The notes: generated by a model from the sequence alone, not told the origin. A stretch of 64,000 bases of DNA from G036327475 sp036327475 (GCF_036327475.1 NZ_CP132913.1:434001-498000), one strand, 5' to 3'. Shown: positions 19,682-29,754, counted from the first letter of the stretch. Translations and numbers: made by a program.

Positions 19682-20656
19682 ATGAAATTGCAGCAACTTC
19701 GTTATATTGTAGAAGTGGTTAACCACAACCTGAATGTCTCTTCTACTGCCGAGGGGCTCTACACCTCTCAGCCCGGCATCAGTAAGCAGGTGCGGATGCT
19801 GGAGGATGAACTCGGCGTGCAGATTTTCGCTCGCAGTGGCAAGCATCTGACCCAGGTCACACCGGCAGGCCAGGCGATCATTCGTATCGCGCGTGAGGTG
19901 CTATCCAAGGTTGACGCTATCAAGGCGGTGGCGGGGGAGCATACTTATCCCGATAAAGGATCACTGTATGTAGCGACTACCCATACCCAGGCCCGTTACG
20001 CTTTGCCGGACGTGATCAAGGGGTTTATCGAGCGATATCCGCGGGTATCGCTGCATATGCATCAGGGTTCACCGACACAAATCGCCGAAGCGGTATCAAA
20101 GGGTGTTGCGGATTTCGCCATTGCCACCGAAGCGCTGCATCTGTATGACGATTTAGTAATGCTACCCTGTTATAATTGGAATCGGGCCGTCGTGGTGCTG
20201 CCGGATCATCATCTAGCCGGTTATAAATCACTAACGATTGACACACTGGCGGCATATCCGCTGGTGACCTATACCTTTGGTTTTACCGGCCGTTCCGAGC
20301 TGGATACCGCCTTCAACCGTGCCGGCCTGACGCCGCGTATCGTGTTCACCGCTACCGATGCGGATGTGATCAAAACCTACGTGCGAATGGGATTGGGCGT
20401 CGGCGTTATCGCTAATATGGCAGTAAATACCCAAGCAGATACGGATCTGGTTAAAATCAACGTCGACGATCTGTTCGCCCAGAGTACCGCCAAGATTGGC
20501 TTTCGACGCAGAATGTTCATACGCAGCTATATGTATGATTTTATTCATCTTTTTTCACCACATTTGACCCGTGATGTGGTGGATACGGCGGTGGCGTTGC
20601 GTTCCAATGAAGACATCGAAGCCATGTTCAAAGACATCAAGTTACCTGTGAAGTAA
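19682..20656 (+). CDS. cysB: LysR-family cysteine regulon activator CysB
   Basis: The product has 324 residues, identical in length to E. coli CysB, from the ATG at 19682; a 12-codon upstream extension is not conserved. The winged helix-turn-helix is in residues 1-60 (KLQQLRYIVEVV, TSQPGISKQVRMLEDELG). The effector domain that binds N-acetylserine or O-acetylserine follows, with ATTHTQARYALP. It activates sulfate uptake and cysteine biosynthesis genes. The intact gene implies that regulated sulfur assimilation may remain. It sits between topA and the acnA relic, as in E. coli, and has its own terminator. Confidence 0.97.
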   Translation: MKLQQLRYIVEVVNHNLNVSSTAEGLYTSQPGISKQVRMLEDELGVQIFARSGKHLTQVTPAGQAIIRIAREVLSKVDAIKAVAGEHTYPDKGSLYVATTHTQARYALPDVIKGFIERYPRVSLHMHQGSPTQIAEAVSKGVADFAIATEALHLYDDLVMLPCYNWNRAVVVLPDHHLAGYKSLTIDTLAAYPLVTYTFGFTGRSELDTAFNRAGLTPRIVFTATDADVIKTYVRMGLGVGVIANMAVNTQADTDLVKINVDDLFAQSTAKIGFRRRMFIRSYMYDFIHLFSPHLTRDVVDTAVALRSNEDIEAMFKDIKLPVK

Positions 20657-20692
20657 CCGCGCCTCTTAATTCCGGTATGAGAGGCGCGGTTT
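20657..20692 (+). terminator. cysB terminator
   Basis: CCGCGCCTCT (20657-20666) pairs with AGAGGCGCGG (20680-20689), followed by TTT. It begins immediately after the cysB stop codon. Confidence 0.85.
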
Positions 20693-20941
20693 CATGTCAT
20701 TTTGCTTACCAGCTAGTTTGGTAATGTGCCGTTTGCATTTGTACACAGGGCTGCCGTCTACGCTGTTACCCCTTCGCGCCGGGCGATACTGATGTCACTG
20801 GTACCGCGATTGCCGCGGCGGCGTGTTCGCAGACCGTTTTCAGCGTTTGCCTTGGCATCAGGCAATGCTTACGGCTTATTTATCGAAGCAATAATCCCTC
20901 TGTGTCATGAACACATTGCCGTTTGTTTGTAATATCTTTAA

Positions 20942-23330
20942 ATGATTACCTCAAGTCAAATGGGGTCTATCGATAAACTACCCAAATCCATGAAAGTGCT
21001 ACTGGAAAATCTGCTGCGTCATCAGGACGACGTCTCGCACTGAGTCGTACCTTCGTAAAGTCGCAGGCTTGCTGAAACCGCCCATGCCGAGGGTGAAATC
21101 GTCTATCGCCCGGCCCGTGTGTTGATGCAGGATTTTACCGGTGTGCCGGCGGTGGCGGACCTGGCGGCCATGCGTGAGGCGGTGAAGCGATTGGGAGGAA
21201 ATGGAGACAAAGTGAATCCTCTCTTGCCGACTGATCTAGTCATCGACCATTCTGTCACCGTGAACGCATACGGCAGCAAGGAGGCGTATATGGAAAATAG
21301 TCATCTGGAAATATCGCGGAATTTGGAGCGCTACACCTTCCTGCGCTGGGGGCAAAATGCCTTCAGCCGGTTTCGCGTGGTACCTCTGGAAACGGCATCT
21401 GTCATCAGGTTAATCTGGAATATCTTGCCAAAACCGTGTGGCACGAAGAGCAGGATGGGCAAGAGATTGCCTATCCGGATACGCTGATCGGCACCGACTT
21501 CCATACCACCATGATCAACGGACTCGGAGTGTTGGGGTGGGGTGTCGGCGGGATCGAGGCGGAGGCGGCCATGCTCGGTCAGCCGGTATCGTGCTGATTA
21601 CGACGTGGTGGGATTTAAATTGACCGGTAAGCTCAAGAAGGCATTACCGCGACTGATTTGGTGCTGACCGTGACGCAAATTCTGCGCCAGCATGGCGTGG
21701 TCGGCAAATTCGTTGAATTTTACGGCGACGGACTGGACGTATTGCCGCTGGCGGACCGGGCGCAGCGAAGCGAAGATCTTTCTGGTAGAGGCCTACTGCA
21801 ACAGTAGGGGCTGTGGCGCCTGGCGGGTGACGAACCGGTATTTACCAGCACCCTTGAGCTCGACATGGCAAGCTATGACCAGCCTGGCCGGCCCTCGGCG
21901 TCCCCAGGATCGCGTGGTGCTGCCAGACGTGCCGGGGCATTCAAAACTAGCAGTGAATTGGCGTTTGGCAAACGCGTTAAACCGGTCGTGCAACCGTTTG
22001 AACTGAACGGCGAAACCTACTGGCTGGATCAGGGCGCGGTGGTGATCGCTACTATCACGTCCTGTACCAATACTTCTAATACCAATATTCTGATGGCCGC
22101 CGGGTTACGGGCGCGTAACGTGATAAACAAAGAGCCGCACCGCAAACCCTTGCTAAAAACTCCTCTGGCGCCCGACTCCAAGGCGGTGACCGATTACCTG
22201 GAAGCGGCCGGACTAACTTTACCTTAACCAGTTAGGATTCAATTTGGTGGGCTACGGCTGTACCACCTGTATTGTCAGTCCCGCTGAAATCCAGTATCGA
22301 GGCCGCAATCAAAGCCGGTGATCTGACCGTCGGCGCGGTGCTTTCTGGTAACCGTAATTTTGAGGGCCGCATCCACCCGCTAGTGAAAACCAACTGGCTG
22401 GCCCCGACGCCACTGGCGGTAGCCTACAAGTATGCTGATTAATGTCAACCGGTCTATTTACGCGACATCTGGCCCAGCTCGGATCGCCCGGACGGGTCGC
22501 GCTGGTCAACAATGCCATGTTTCACAAAGAATACAGTGAAGTCTTCACCGAAAACCGCGATTGGTGCAATATTGCGGTCAATTGGCAGCCGGATTCCACT
22601 TATATTTATATTCGGCTGATGCCGTTTTTTGAGAATATGTTACATTAGCCGAAACCGATTGAAAATATCCGAGGCGCGCGCATTTTAGCCATGTTGGGGA
22701 ATTCTGTGACCACCGATTATATATCGCCGGCGGGTAATATCAAGGTAGATAACTCAGCGGCGCTATTTGCACAACATGGCCTCAGCACAGCTGTTTTAAT
22801 TCCTACGGTTTCATGAAGTGATGATGCGCGGCACCTTCGCCAATATCCGCATTCGTAACGAAATGGTTCCGGACATCGAGGGGTTACACCCGACATATTC
22901 CGTTGGTAGAGGTATTGGCGATTTACGATGCCGCTACGCGCTACGCCGCAGAGCAGATTCCATTGGCGATCGTTCCGGAATATGGTGCAGGCTCTAGCCG
23001 CGATTGGGCCGCCAAGGGACCGCGGTTGCTGGGGATTCGAGCAGTGATGGCGGAAAGCTTCGAGCGGATCCATCGCTCCGACTTTATCGGAATGGGGATT
23101 TTGCCGCTGGAGTTCCCCACGGCGAAACTCGCAAGACGCTTGGCCTGAGCAGCGATGAAAGGGTCGATATTTCCGATCCGGCGGCACTTAAACCGGGCTG
23201 CGAGGTACCGGTGACCTTTTCCTGGCCTGACGACCGTCGACATACTGTCGATACCGGTAATGAGCTGATCCACTACCGTCATGACAGTATCCTGCACTAT
23301 GTAATCCGCAACATGCTTACAAACCGCTAG
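20942..23330 (+). pseudogene. acnA: Aconitase A relic
   Basis: The order of AcnA blocks is kept over about 2.4 kb: KLPKSMKVLLENLLR, YRPARVLMQDFTGVPAV, VNPLLPTDLVIDHSVTVN, INGLGVLGWGVGGIEAEAAM, VVGKFVEFYGDGLD and TITSCTNTSNTNILMAAGL (first cluster cysteine). VGYGCTTCI, NFEGRIHPLVKTNWL, DSTYIRL, RGTFANIRIRNEMVP, SRDWAAKGPRLLGI and HYVIRNML follow. Many frameshifts and stops occur, and the extreme N-terminus is deleted. AcnA is the stress-resistant aconitase; whether acnB exists elsewhere cannot be seen here. Confidence 0.95.
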
Positions 23331-24493
23331 CAGACCCAGCCTATAAAGCGGCCGGCACCGTAGGGATGCTGCAGCAGGATAGTGTTCACACCGACGGCCC
23401 GCCGCCGTTCTGGCGCGTAAACGTCTATCCGCTGCGATACAACTCCGACAAGCATGAACGTGGCGTAAAGAGGGAAACACCTAATATGGCATACGGCGTT
23501 GAGCGAGGAAGGAATGATGAGCCTTGAGCATCTGAAAAACGGGAATGCAGCCTACACGGCGCTAGACGGCGTGATAAGATTGACTAGAGCAGATTCTGCG
23601 TTCTGATTTCTGTGAAATTACCCGTTTTGTTGACCTTGTTTAACCGCACAGAAACAATAGGCCACGCTGGTGGGGAAAATGGAGCGCCGGCTATTCTCAG
23701 CGCTGATTTTACGCCGCTACAGACGGGAGAGAACAGTACCATGCCGCGTTACCAGACGATTTGCTCGGACAGTGGCTACACCGCACTGGGTGCCTCTTAA
23801 TTGGCTGCGTGGCGAAGATGAATACTGGCAGTTGGTCTCCACCAGGGAACGCCAACGGCTGATGATGACTAGACAACCGTGATGGCGGCCATGAGCACTG
23901 GGCTGTTTTCACATGACAAGATAGCATTTTACAGCAACGTGGTGAGTGTATCATCACGCTGTTCACCACCGGGGAAGCACAATAGCGGGCTAAGCCATAA
24001 TGCATGTTTCACATCACCGCAGTCAAAATTATAGCACAGCGGACTGGTCAGTTACCTGGATCCGTTTCAGAGCCAGCTTTACCCAACCGAAAGCGATTAT
24101 TGCCTGGACTTTTCCATCGTTGACGAAGAAAGATCCGCTGTGTTATTGCTCATGATACCGCCGGTTTTGTTACCGGCTGTGACTGGGAGGGCAACTTATC
24201 GCTCGTCTCGAAAGGCTAGCGGTAGCGGATCTCTGCCATCAATTGCAGCTTGAAACAACTATAGCGCTGTACAGCCGCATATGTTGATGTCTAAATTCCT
24301 GTAATGGCGATGCCTGGTTGCCCCGGCGACGTTATGGCGAGAAGGAGGCTGGCGTTTAAAAGAAGGACAACGGGCAACACCGGTCTGTCACTCACAGGTG
24401 GCACGTATCTGAGGCAATCTACAACCGCTCTTGCTGTTTGCACTCCGCCGCGCGCCGCCTACCGAGGCCGGCCATTGCTACCGCGAGTGCCGC
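23331..24493. other. About 1.2 kb of relic DNA with an unidentified decayed gene
   Basis: Between acnA and ribA, E. coli has little sequence. Here a plus-strand decayed coding region is suggested at about 23610-24250, for example GENSTMPRYQTICSDSGYTA, then SHDKIAF, SYLDPFQSQLYPTESDYCLD and FSIVDEE in changing frames. I do not recognise the family. It looks like an accessory gene lost early. Confidence 0.45.
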
Positions 24494-25093
24494 CTACTCG
24501 GCGGGGCCGTTGAGCAAATGGCCCATTTTGGCGGCCTTGGTATCCAGATAGCGGGTATTTTTCGGATTGCGTCCAACGATAAGCGGCACGCGTTCGCTGA
24601 TGTTAATGCCCGCCTCGGTCAGAATCTCAATCTTTTTAGGGTTGTTGGTTAACAACCTCACTCTTTCCACCCCCAGCAATTTGAACATGTCGGAGCACAG
24701 AGTGAAATCCCGCTCGTCGGCAGCAAAGCCGAGCTGATGATTGGCTTCAACCGTGTCGGCTCCCAGATCCTGAAGGGCATAGGCGCGAATTTTGTTCAAT
24801 AGGCCGATATTACGGCCTTCTTGACGGTGGTAGAGCAAAATGCCACGTCCCTTCTCGGCGATATGGCTGAGCGCCGCCTCCAGTTGGAAACCGCAATCGC
24901 AGCGCAGGCTGAATAGGGCGTCGCCGGTAAGGCACTCGGAATGGACCCGCGATAACACCGGTGCCGGACCGGTAATGTCGCCATATACTAGAGCCAGATG
25001 GTCGTGCCCGGTGGCGATTTCCTCGAAGCCGACCATCAGGAAATCTCCCCAGGGTGTCGGCAGTTTGGCCTCTGCCACGCGTTTAAGCTGCAT
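24494..25093 (-). CDS. ribA: GTP cyclohydrolase II
   Basis: The product has 199 residues from the ATG at 25091-25093 (MQLKRVAEAKLP), which has GGAG six bases upstream. An open extension of four codons is ignored. The zinc-binding cysteines are in HSECLTGDALFSLRCDCG (C-x10-C-x-C), and the catalytic loop is YHRQEGRNIGL. LLTNNPKK completes the GTP-binding site. The enzyme opens GTP to start riboflavin synthesis. It is intact and very close to the E. coli protein (196 residues), so flavin provision appears kept. Confidence 0.97.
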   Translation of the reverse strand: MQLKRVAEAKLPTPWGDFLMVGFEEIATGHDHLALVYGDITGPAPVLSRVHSECLTGDALFSLRCDCGFQLEAALSHIAEKGRGILLYHRQEGRNIGLLNKIRAYALQDLGADTVEANHQLGFAADERDFTLCSDMFKLLGVERVRLLTNNPKKIEILTEAGINISERVPLIVGRNPKNTRYLDTKAAKMGHLLNGPAE

Positions 25094-25352
25094 GTTGCTC
25101 TCCAAAACCCAATAATGACGCGCTTCCTACCGCTTGCCGCGGTGTTTGAGCAGCCTCCGCGAAGGGGTGAGCGCCGTTCAGAATCCTCTGAGGCTATTTT
25201 GCCATAAATTCACCCTATGACGGGATTTGTTGCGGTTAATTGGCGATAAATTGTGCAACCAGCACGCTGTTAGCCATTGTTTGTGGCACTTTCTGTTAAG
25301 ATTGCCTGCGGTCGTCGCGCACTCGAATGGCGAACGGTAAAAAGGAAATTCA

Positions 25353-26111
25353 ATGGCCGCAATTGCAAAACGTACCGGCGCGTGCGCGCTGCTGCTGATG
25401 ATTATACCGCTACTCCTCTGGGTCAGCGACTGGCAATGGCGCCCGGAAAGCGATTACCGCTGGCTCAAAGGGTGGTATTGGCTGACGCGAACCGCCACCT
25501 CGCCTTGGGGCATACTGACCAGCGCATTACTGATAAGCTGGTTTTTCTGGTGCCTGCGCTATCGCCTGAGACCAGCGCTGTGGCTGGCGGTGATCTTGTC
25601 CGCTACGTTGCTCATCGGTCAGGGTATGAAGTCGCTTATCAAAGAACGAGTGCAGGAGCCCAGGCCCTACGTGGTCTGGCTTGATAAACATCATGCGCTC
25701 AACGACCGGGCGTTTTACGCGATGCCGCGCAAGGCGCGCGCCGCGGCGTTGGCGCGGGAGCTGCAACAACAGCAACTAATTCCGCCGTGGCTACAACGTC
25801 ATTGGCGCACTGAAACCAGCTTTTCCTTTCCCTCTGGTCATACAGTTTTCGCTGCCAGCTGGGCGCTGCTGGCTGTGGGTTTGCTTTGGCCACGTCGGCA
25901 CCGGGTATCCACGGTGGTACTGATGGCGTGGGCCAGCAGCGTGATGGTTAGTCGAATGGCACTCGGTATGCACTGGCCGCGGGATGTGGTGATGGGTATC
26001 ACCGTCGGTTGGCTGCTCATTACTCTGGCGTGTTGGCTGGTGCAGCGTTCGCTCGGCGCACTGACCACTATACCGGAAGAAACGCCGGATATTCGTTCGC
26101 GCAGTGAATGA
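25353..26111 (+). CDS. pgpB: Phosphatidylglycerophosphatase B / undecaprenyl-PP phosphatase
   Basis: The product has 252 residues (E. coli 254). The three PAP2 motifs are present: KERVQEPRP near residue 98, the catalytic His in FPSGHT near 163, and SRMALGMHWPRD near 205. Six membrane segments can be read. The enzyme removes phosphate from phosphatidylglycerophosphate and from undecaprenyl pyrophosphate, serving phospholipid and peptidoglycan carriers. It begins at an ATG with AAGGA seven bases upstream. It is divergent from ribA, as in E. coli. Confidence 0.96.
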   Translation: MAAIAKRTGACALLLMIIPLLLWVSDWQWRPESDYRWLKGWYWLTRTATSPWGILTSALLISWFFWCLRYRLRPALWLAVILSATLLIGQGMKSLIKERVQEPRPYVVWLDKHHALNDRAFYAMPRKARAAALARELQQQQLIPPWLQRHWRTETSFSFPSGHTVFAASWALLAVGLLWPRRHRVSTVVLMAWASSVMVSRMALGMHWPRDVVMGITVGWLLITLACWLVQRSLGALTTIPEETPDIRSRSE

Positions 26112-26342
26112 CACCGTAGGCGGGGCTGTCCTTAGTCTGCAAAGAGAAAAGCACCGCCAGCGGTTGGGTTTTCTCTTCGTCGGCCATATAGTAGTTATTC
26201 GGCGTGTACGTTTATTATCGCTGCGAGAAGCGTTGCCTAGCGCGGGGTGAAATTTCCTTCATTATCATGGAAATAGTAATTTAACCGTGTCAGATGGGCT
26301 AAGTGTCCGAACATACGACTAACACGGCTTGCAGGCAATCAT

Positions 26343-26660
26343 GTGAAATATGTTCTGATAATTTTGTTGGTGCTGGTGATTTTTATCGTTTCCGTTGCCT
26401 TTGGCGCGCACAACGATCAAGTAGTGACCTGCAACTATCTGCTGGCTCAGAGTCAATTCCGGATGTCAACCATGCTCATTTCACTGTTTGCCGCCAGTTT
26501 TGTCATCGACTGGGTCGTTTGCGGCCTGTTTTGGCTGCGCATGCACGTTGCCGCCCTAATGCGAGTTGAGCGCAAATCAAAGGCTCGAACAGCAGCTTGC
26601 GCCGGCGGGGACGGTTCCAACCGTCCCCGCCAGTACCCCGGCGTTGCGTCTAAGGAATAA
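26343..26660 (+). CDS. lapA: LPS assembly protein A (YciS), C-terminus altered
   Basis: A GTG start gives KYVLIILLVLVIFIVSVAFGAHND. Two membrane segments (about 3-23 and 42-64) match LapA, which pairs with LapB to control LpxC turnover by FtsH. Up to MRVERK the protein follows the family. From about 26578 the open frame becomes TAACAGGDGSNRPRQYPG, whereas the neighbouring frame reads RLEQQLAPAGTVPTVPA, the expected coiled tail. The original frame is regained at the end (ASKE). Two compensating indels are the simplest explanation, leaving a 105-residue protein. It lies 6 bp before lapB. Confidence 0.85.
   Translation: MKYVLIILLVLVIFIVSVAFGAHNDQVVTCNYLLAQSQFRMSTMLISLFAASFVIDWVVCGLFWLRMHVAALMRVERKSKARTAACAGGDGSNRPRQYPGVASKE
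26605..26630. repeat. 26-bp perfect palindrome inside the lapA tail
   Basis: GCGGGGACGGTTC and GAACCGTCCCCGC face each other without a spacer (26605-26617 and 26618-26630). It lies within the frameshifted tail of lapA and could form a strong hairpin in RNA just before lapB. There is no T tract, so a terminator is unlikely. Confidence 0.8.
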
Positions 26661-26666
26661 CGCATG

Positions 26667-27836
26667 ATGTTAGAACTGCTGTTTCTGTTGCTGCCCGTGG
26701 CTGCCGCCTATGGGTGGTGTATGGGGCGCAGGAGCGCACAGCAGGATAAACAGCAGGAAGCGAACCGTCTTTCCATGGAGTATGTGGCTGGTGTGAATTT
26801 TCTCATTTCTAATCAGCAGGATAGGGCAATTGACCTGTTTCGCAATATGTTGAAAGAGGACAGCAACGCTGTTGAGGCGCATATGACGTTGGGGAACTTA
26901 TTCCGTTCTTGCGGCGAAGTCGATCGCGCCATTCGCATCCACCAAGCGCTGATGGAAAGTACCTCGTTAACCTTTGAGCAGAGGCTGTTGGCGATTCAGC
27001 AGCTTGGTCGTGACTACATGGCTGCCGGCTTTTACGATCGTGCTGAAGACATGTTTAGCCAACTGGTGAACGAAGAGGATTTTCGGGTTGGCGCTTTAAG
27101 CCTGCTATTGCAGATCCACCAGGCGACTAGCGAATGGCCGAAAGCGATAGACGCTGCAGAAAAGTTGGTGAAGCTCGGTAAAGAGCAGTGCCGGGAAGAG
27201 ATCGCCCACTTCTACTGCGAGCTGGCGCTCCAGGCTATGAGCAGCGGCGATATGAATCGCGCCATCGCGCTATTGAAAAAAGGGGCAGCGGTGGATAAAA
27301 ATAGCGCACGGGTGTCCATCATGCGCGCCAGAATTTATATAGCGCAGCAAGATTACGCCGGCGCGGTCGTCGAATTGACGCGGGTGCTGGATCAGGATCG
27401 AGAAATGGTCAGCGAAACGCTGCCGATGCTGCAAGATTGTTATCAGGCGTTGGGACAGCCAGGTGCCTGGGCGGATTTTCTCAAACGCTGCGTAGAAGAG
27501 GATACCGGCTCGTCGGCGGAGCTGTTGTTGATCGATATTATTGAGTGTGAACAAGGCCAGGAAGCGGCGCAGGGCTATATCAATCAGCAATTGCGCCAGC
27601 ATCCAACGATGCGTATGTTTCACCGCCTGATGAATTTCCACCTCAGCGAGGCGGAGGACGGTCGCGCCAAGGAGAGTTTGCAGACGCTGCGGGATATGGT
27701 CGGCGAACAGATCCACACAAAACCCCGTTACCGATGTCAAAAATGCGGGTTCACCTCCCACAGCCTGTACTGGCACTGCCCGTCGTGTAAATCCTGGGCG
27801 TCGGTTAAGCCAATACGCGGCTTGGACGGCCAGTAA
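26667..27836 (+). CDS. lapB: LPS assembly protein B (YciM)
   Basis: The product has 389 residues, as in E. coli, from the second ATG of ATGATG. An N-terminal membrane anchor (LELLFLLLPVAAAYGW) is followed by about nine TPR repeats, for example VEAHMTLGNLFRSCGEVDRA. The C-terminal rubredoxin-like metal site is CQKCG...CPSCKSW. LapB recruits LpxC to FtsH and so restrains lipopolysaccharide synthesis. It is essential in E. coli under normal conditions, which fits its retention. It is probably co-transcribed with lapA. The downstream pyrF is a relic. Confidence 0.97.
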   Translation: MLELLFLLLPVAAAYGWCMGRRSAQQDKQQEANRLSMEYVAGVNFLISNQQDRAIDLFRNMLKEDSNAVEAHMTLGNLFRSCGEVDRAIRIHQALMESTSLTFEQRLLAIQQLGRDYMAAGFYDRAEDMFSQLVNEEDFRVGALSLLLQIHQATSEWPKAIDAAEKLVKLGKEQCREEIAHFYCELALQAMSSGDMNRAIALLKKGAAVDKNSARVSIMRARIYIAQQDYAGAVVELTRVLDQDREMVSETLPMLQDCYQALGQPGAWADFLKRCVEEDTGSSAELLLIDIIECEQGQEAAQGYINQQLRQHPTMRMFHRLMNFHLSEAEDGRAKESLQTLRDMVGEQIHTKPRYRCQKCGFTSHSLYWHCPSCKSWASVKPIRGLDGQ

Positions 27837-27849
27837 CCGCCTCGCGGGG

Positions 27850-27874
27850 CGCCCACCACCACTGGCGGTGGGCG
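27850..27874 (+). terminator. Possible hairpin after lapB
   Basis: CGCCCACC (27850-27857) pairs with GGTGGGCG (27867-27874) 14 bp after the lapB stop. No T tract follows, so it may stabilise the mRNA end rather than terminate. Confidence 0.35.
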
Positions 27875-27959
27875 AGCCTACCGCCGCTCCCGGTTTGGCT
27901 GACGCCCCTACCTATGGCCGTCATGGTACTTACCAGTAGCATGATGATCCGGAAGGGAT

Positions 27960-28205
27960 AGACAAGCAGAGCCTCCGATCACGCCATGCGACTGGCTGTA
28001 CCGGCCAAAATGCAGCTCGGACGGCGCGGCCAGCCGCGCAGCTGAAAATCGATTACGGCGTGTCCTTCCCTGGTGACGCCGGGGATCGAGCACGGGGTGA
28101 TGATGTCGCAGTAGGCAGGGGTATATGGTGATCGGGCGTCCGATTACCCAAGCGGCTGATCTCTCTGCCGCTTTGGCGACCGCCCTCCAGGATTGCATGT
28201 CGGAG
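27960..28205 (+). pseudogene. pyrF: Orotidine-5'-phosphate decarboxylase relic (C-terminal part)
   Basis: Pieces in order are GCTG, AARLKIDYG, SFPLVTPGI, MMSAG and MVIGRPITQAADLSAALATA. These are the last strands of the PyrF barrel; VIGRPIT is the phosphate-binding loop. The N-terminal two thirds, with the catalytic DxKxxD, are deleted. It sits between lapB and yciH as in E. coli. PyrF makes UMP from OMP. Confidence 0.87.
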
Positions 28206-28452
28206 CGGCCCATGGAAAATAAAAACCGACTGATGTATTCCACCGACGGTGCGCGCATCAAAGCCGACACCCCGATAGGCGTTCGTCGGGGTTAGCGTCG
28301 CGCGGTTGCAGCGCCAGCAGACCGGCGGCTGAAAAGGCAAAGGCGTTGTTTGATAGCGGCCTGGTTGGAACGATGCCGCGCTGCAAATGCTGACCAGCGA
28401 GCTGAAAAGAGATGCGGCGCGCGGCTTGCAGGTCAAACTGGCGGACGGCTAA
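28197..28452 (+). pseudogene. yciH: YciH (eIF1/SUI1-like) relic
   Basis: MENKNRLMYSTDGARI matches the YciH start; an ATG at 28197 or 28212 is possible. Readable pieces of the SUI1 domain follow in other frames, down to LQVKLADG and a TAA at 28450-28452. Stops and frameshifts occur in the middle. YciH resembles eIF1 and affects translation initiation fidelity. Confidence 0.85.
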
Positions 28453-28489
28453 ACAGGTGCGTCCACCTAATGCGCTATCTCAAGCGCGA

Positions 28490-28592
28490 CAGGTGGCGAT
28501 GAATGCAGGCTGGCTGGTTAACGACTATTAATCGACCTGATAGTAATCCTACTGATAGCGGCGGCAATGCGTTTAGAGATTGAGCTCATCAT
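28490..28592 (-). pseudogene. osmB: Possible osmB relic
   Basis: A GGAG-preceded ATGATG on the minus strand gives MMSSISKRIAAAISRITI, loosely like the lipoprotein signal of OsmB. The position, convergent with yciH, is where E. coli has osmB. The glycine-rich body is absent. The similarity is weak; position is the main argument. Confidence 0.28.
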
Positions 28593-28869
28593 CACGTTCT
28601 CCATGGTACGGTGTTATATTGAGTTACCTTGAAATAATTTAGATTTATCATTAACGTTTAGCTTGGTCATAGTTTAATAAAAAGTATATTTTAATATATC
28701 ACCCATTTCTCCTGAGTTACATAATCCGAAATATTGCTCTTGCTTCCAGGCTGATACGTTTCCCGACGGTTCTGTAGCAGATCCATGCCCGATCTTCAGC
28801 CGATTTACCCATATTGGACCGACGCAGCGTACTGGACAATAGCCATATCCTGGGATATGAGGGAACGCC

Positions 28870-29195
28870 ATGCTAAACAGCCTGAAACAACAGGTAGTTG
28901 GAGGCGAATTTGGCGATGCCGTAGCATCAGCCTGTCACCTTTACCTAGAGTAATATCAACGCGGTAGACTGCTCAATCTGTCTGATGGCGATCAAATCTC
29001 AATGGTCAACTATAACATGACCCTTGAGAGCATGGTCGTGGTAGGGTTGGTAAGCGCCCGGTGGGCGGAAGGCCGGAGCAAACCTTCATCCGACAGCGAT
29101 ATCCACCGAGCCATCTATTTGGCGTTCGAGTGCGTTGGGTGGCTCATCCACACCCACTTCTTCCAGCACACCATCTTGGCGCTGGCGGTGTGAGA
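28870..29195 (+). pseudogene. L-ribulose-5-phosphate 4-epimerase-like relic (AraD/UlaF/SgbE)
   Basis: MLNSLKQQV opens the gene. In shifting frames the sequence then reads VTFT-SNI-AVD, ESMVVVGL, KPSSDSDIHRAIYLAF, VGWLIHTHF and HTILALA. HTH is the class II aldolase zinc site. About half of a 230-residue protein remains, with several stops. The family interconverts ribulose-5-phosphate and xylulose-5-phosphate. I cannot tell which paralogue it was. Confidence 0.8.
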
Positions 29196-29204
29196 TCTTC
29201 CCGT

Positions 29205-29622
29205 CTGTGGTACCACATCGAATCGATAAAATCGCGGACGGTATGATGCTTGTTCCGCTGTTCATCGGCGCGCTATGTTACACTTTGCGCGGGTGCCGGC
29301 GGCTACTTCAGCTCATTTACCAATGGCCTTATCACCGATACCGTGCCGATTCTGTCTATCTGGTTTTGCATGGGCGCATCCATCAAGCTGAGCGCTACCA
29401 GTAACCGTGTTGTGCAAATCCGGTAGGTGATCAAAATCGCGGAGGCCTGGTTGATGGCAGCGATCGCTTCGTGGCTTTTACCCGCCAACGACGTGGGGTC
29501 GTCTTTTGCTAGGCTGTCGACGCTGGCGCGGGTGTCAACCTCGGTGATGGTCGCCTCGATTCTGGTGCCGGTCATTACCTCGCCTTACTCCCGCGACGTC
29601 AAGCGGGATCTGCCGGCCACGG
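29205..29622 (+). pseudogene. kdgT: 2-keto-3-deoxygluconate permease relic
   Basis: Pieces are GMMLVPLFIGALCYT, GYFSSFTNGLITDTVPILSI, CMGASIKLSAT, VIKIAEAWLMAAIASWLLP and ARLSTLA. After an internal deletion the C-terminal TSVMVASILVPVITS follows. The KdgT family imports pectin-derived KDG. About 40 percent of the gene is left. Confidence 0.88.
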
Positions 29623-29754
29623 CGGACGATAATCATGGGATGAATTGCGTGGCGGTCGGCGCCGACCGAATGGTTCCTTGAACGAGCCGCGGTAGGTGCG
29701 TCTGCGGATGTCGTGCGGGCACGCGTTTATCCTCTCCCTCTGCCACAGGGTCTA

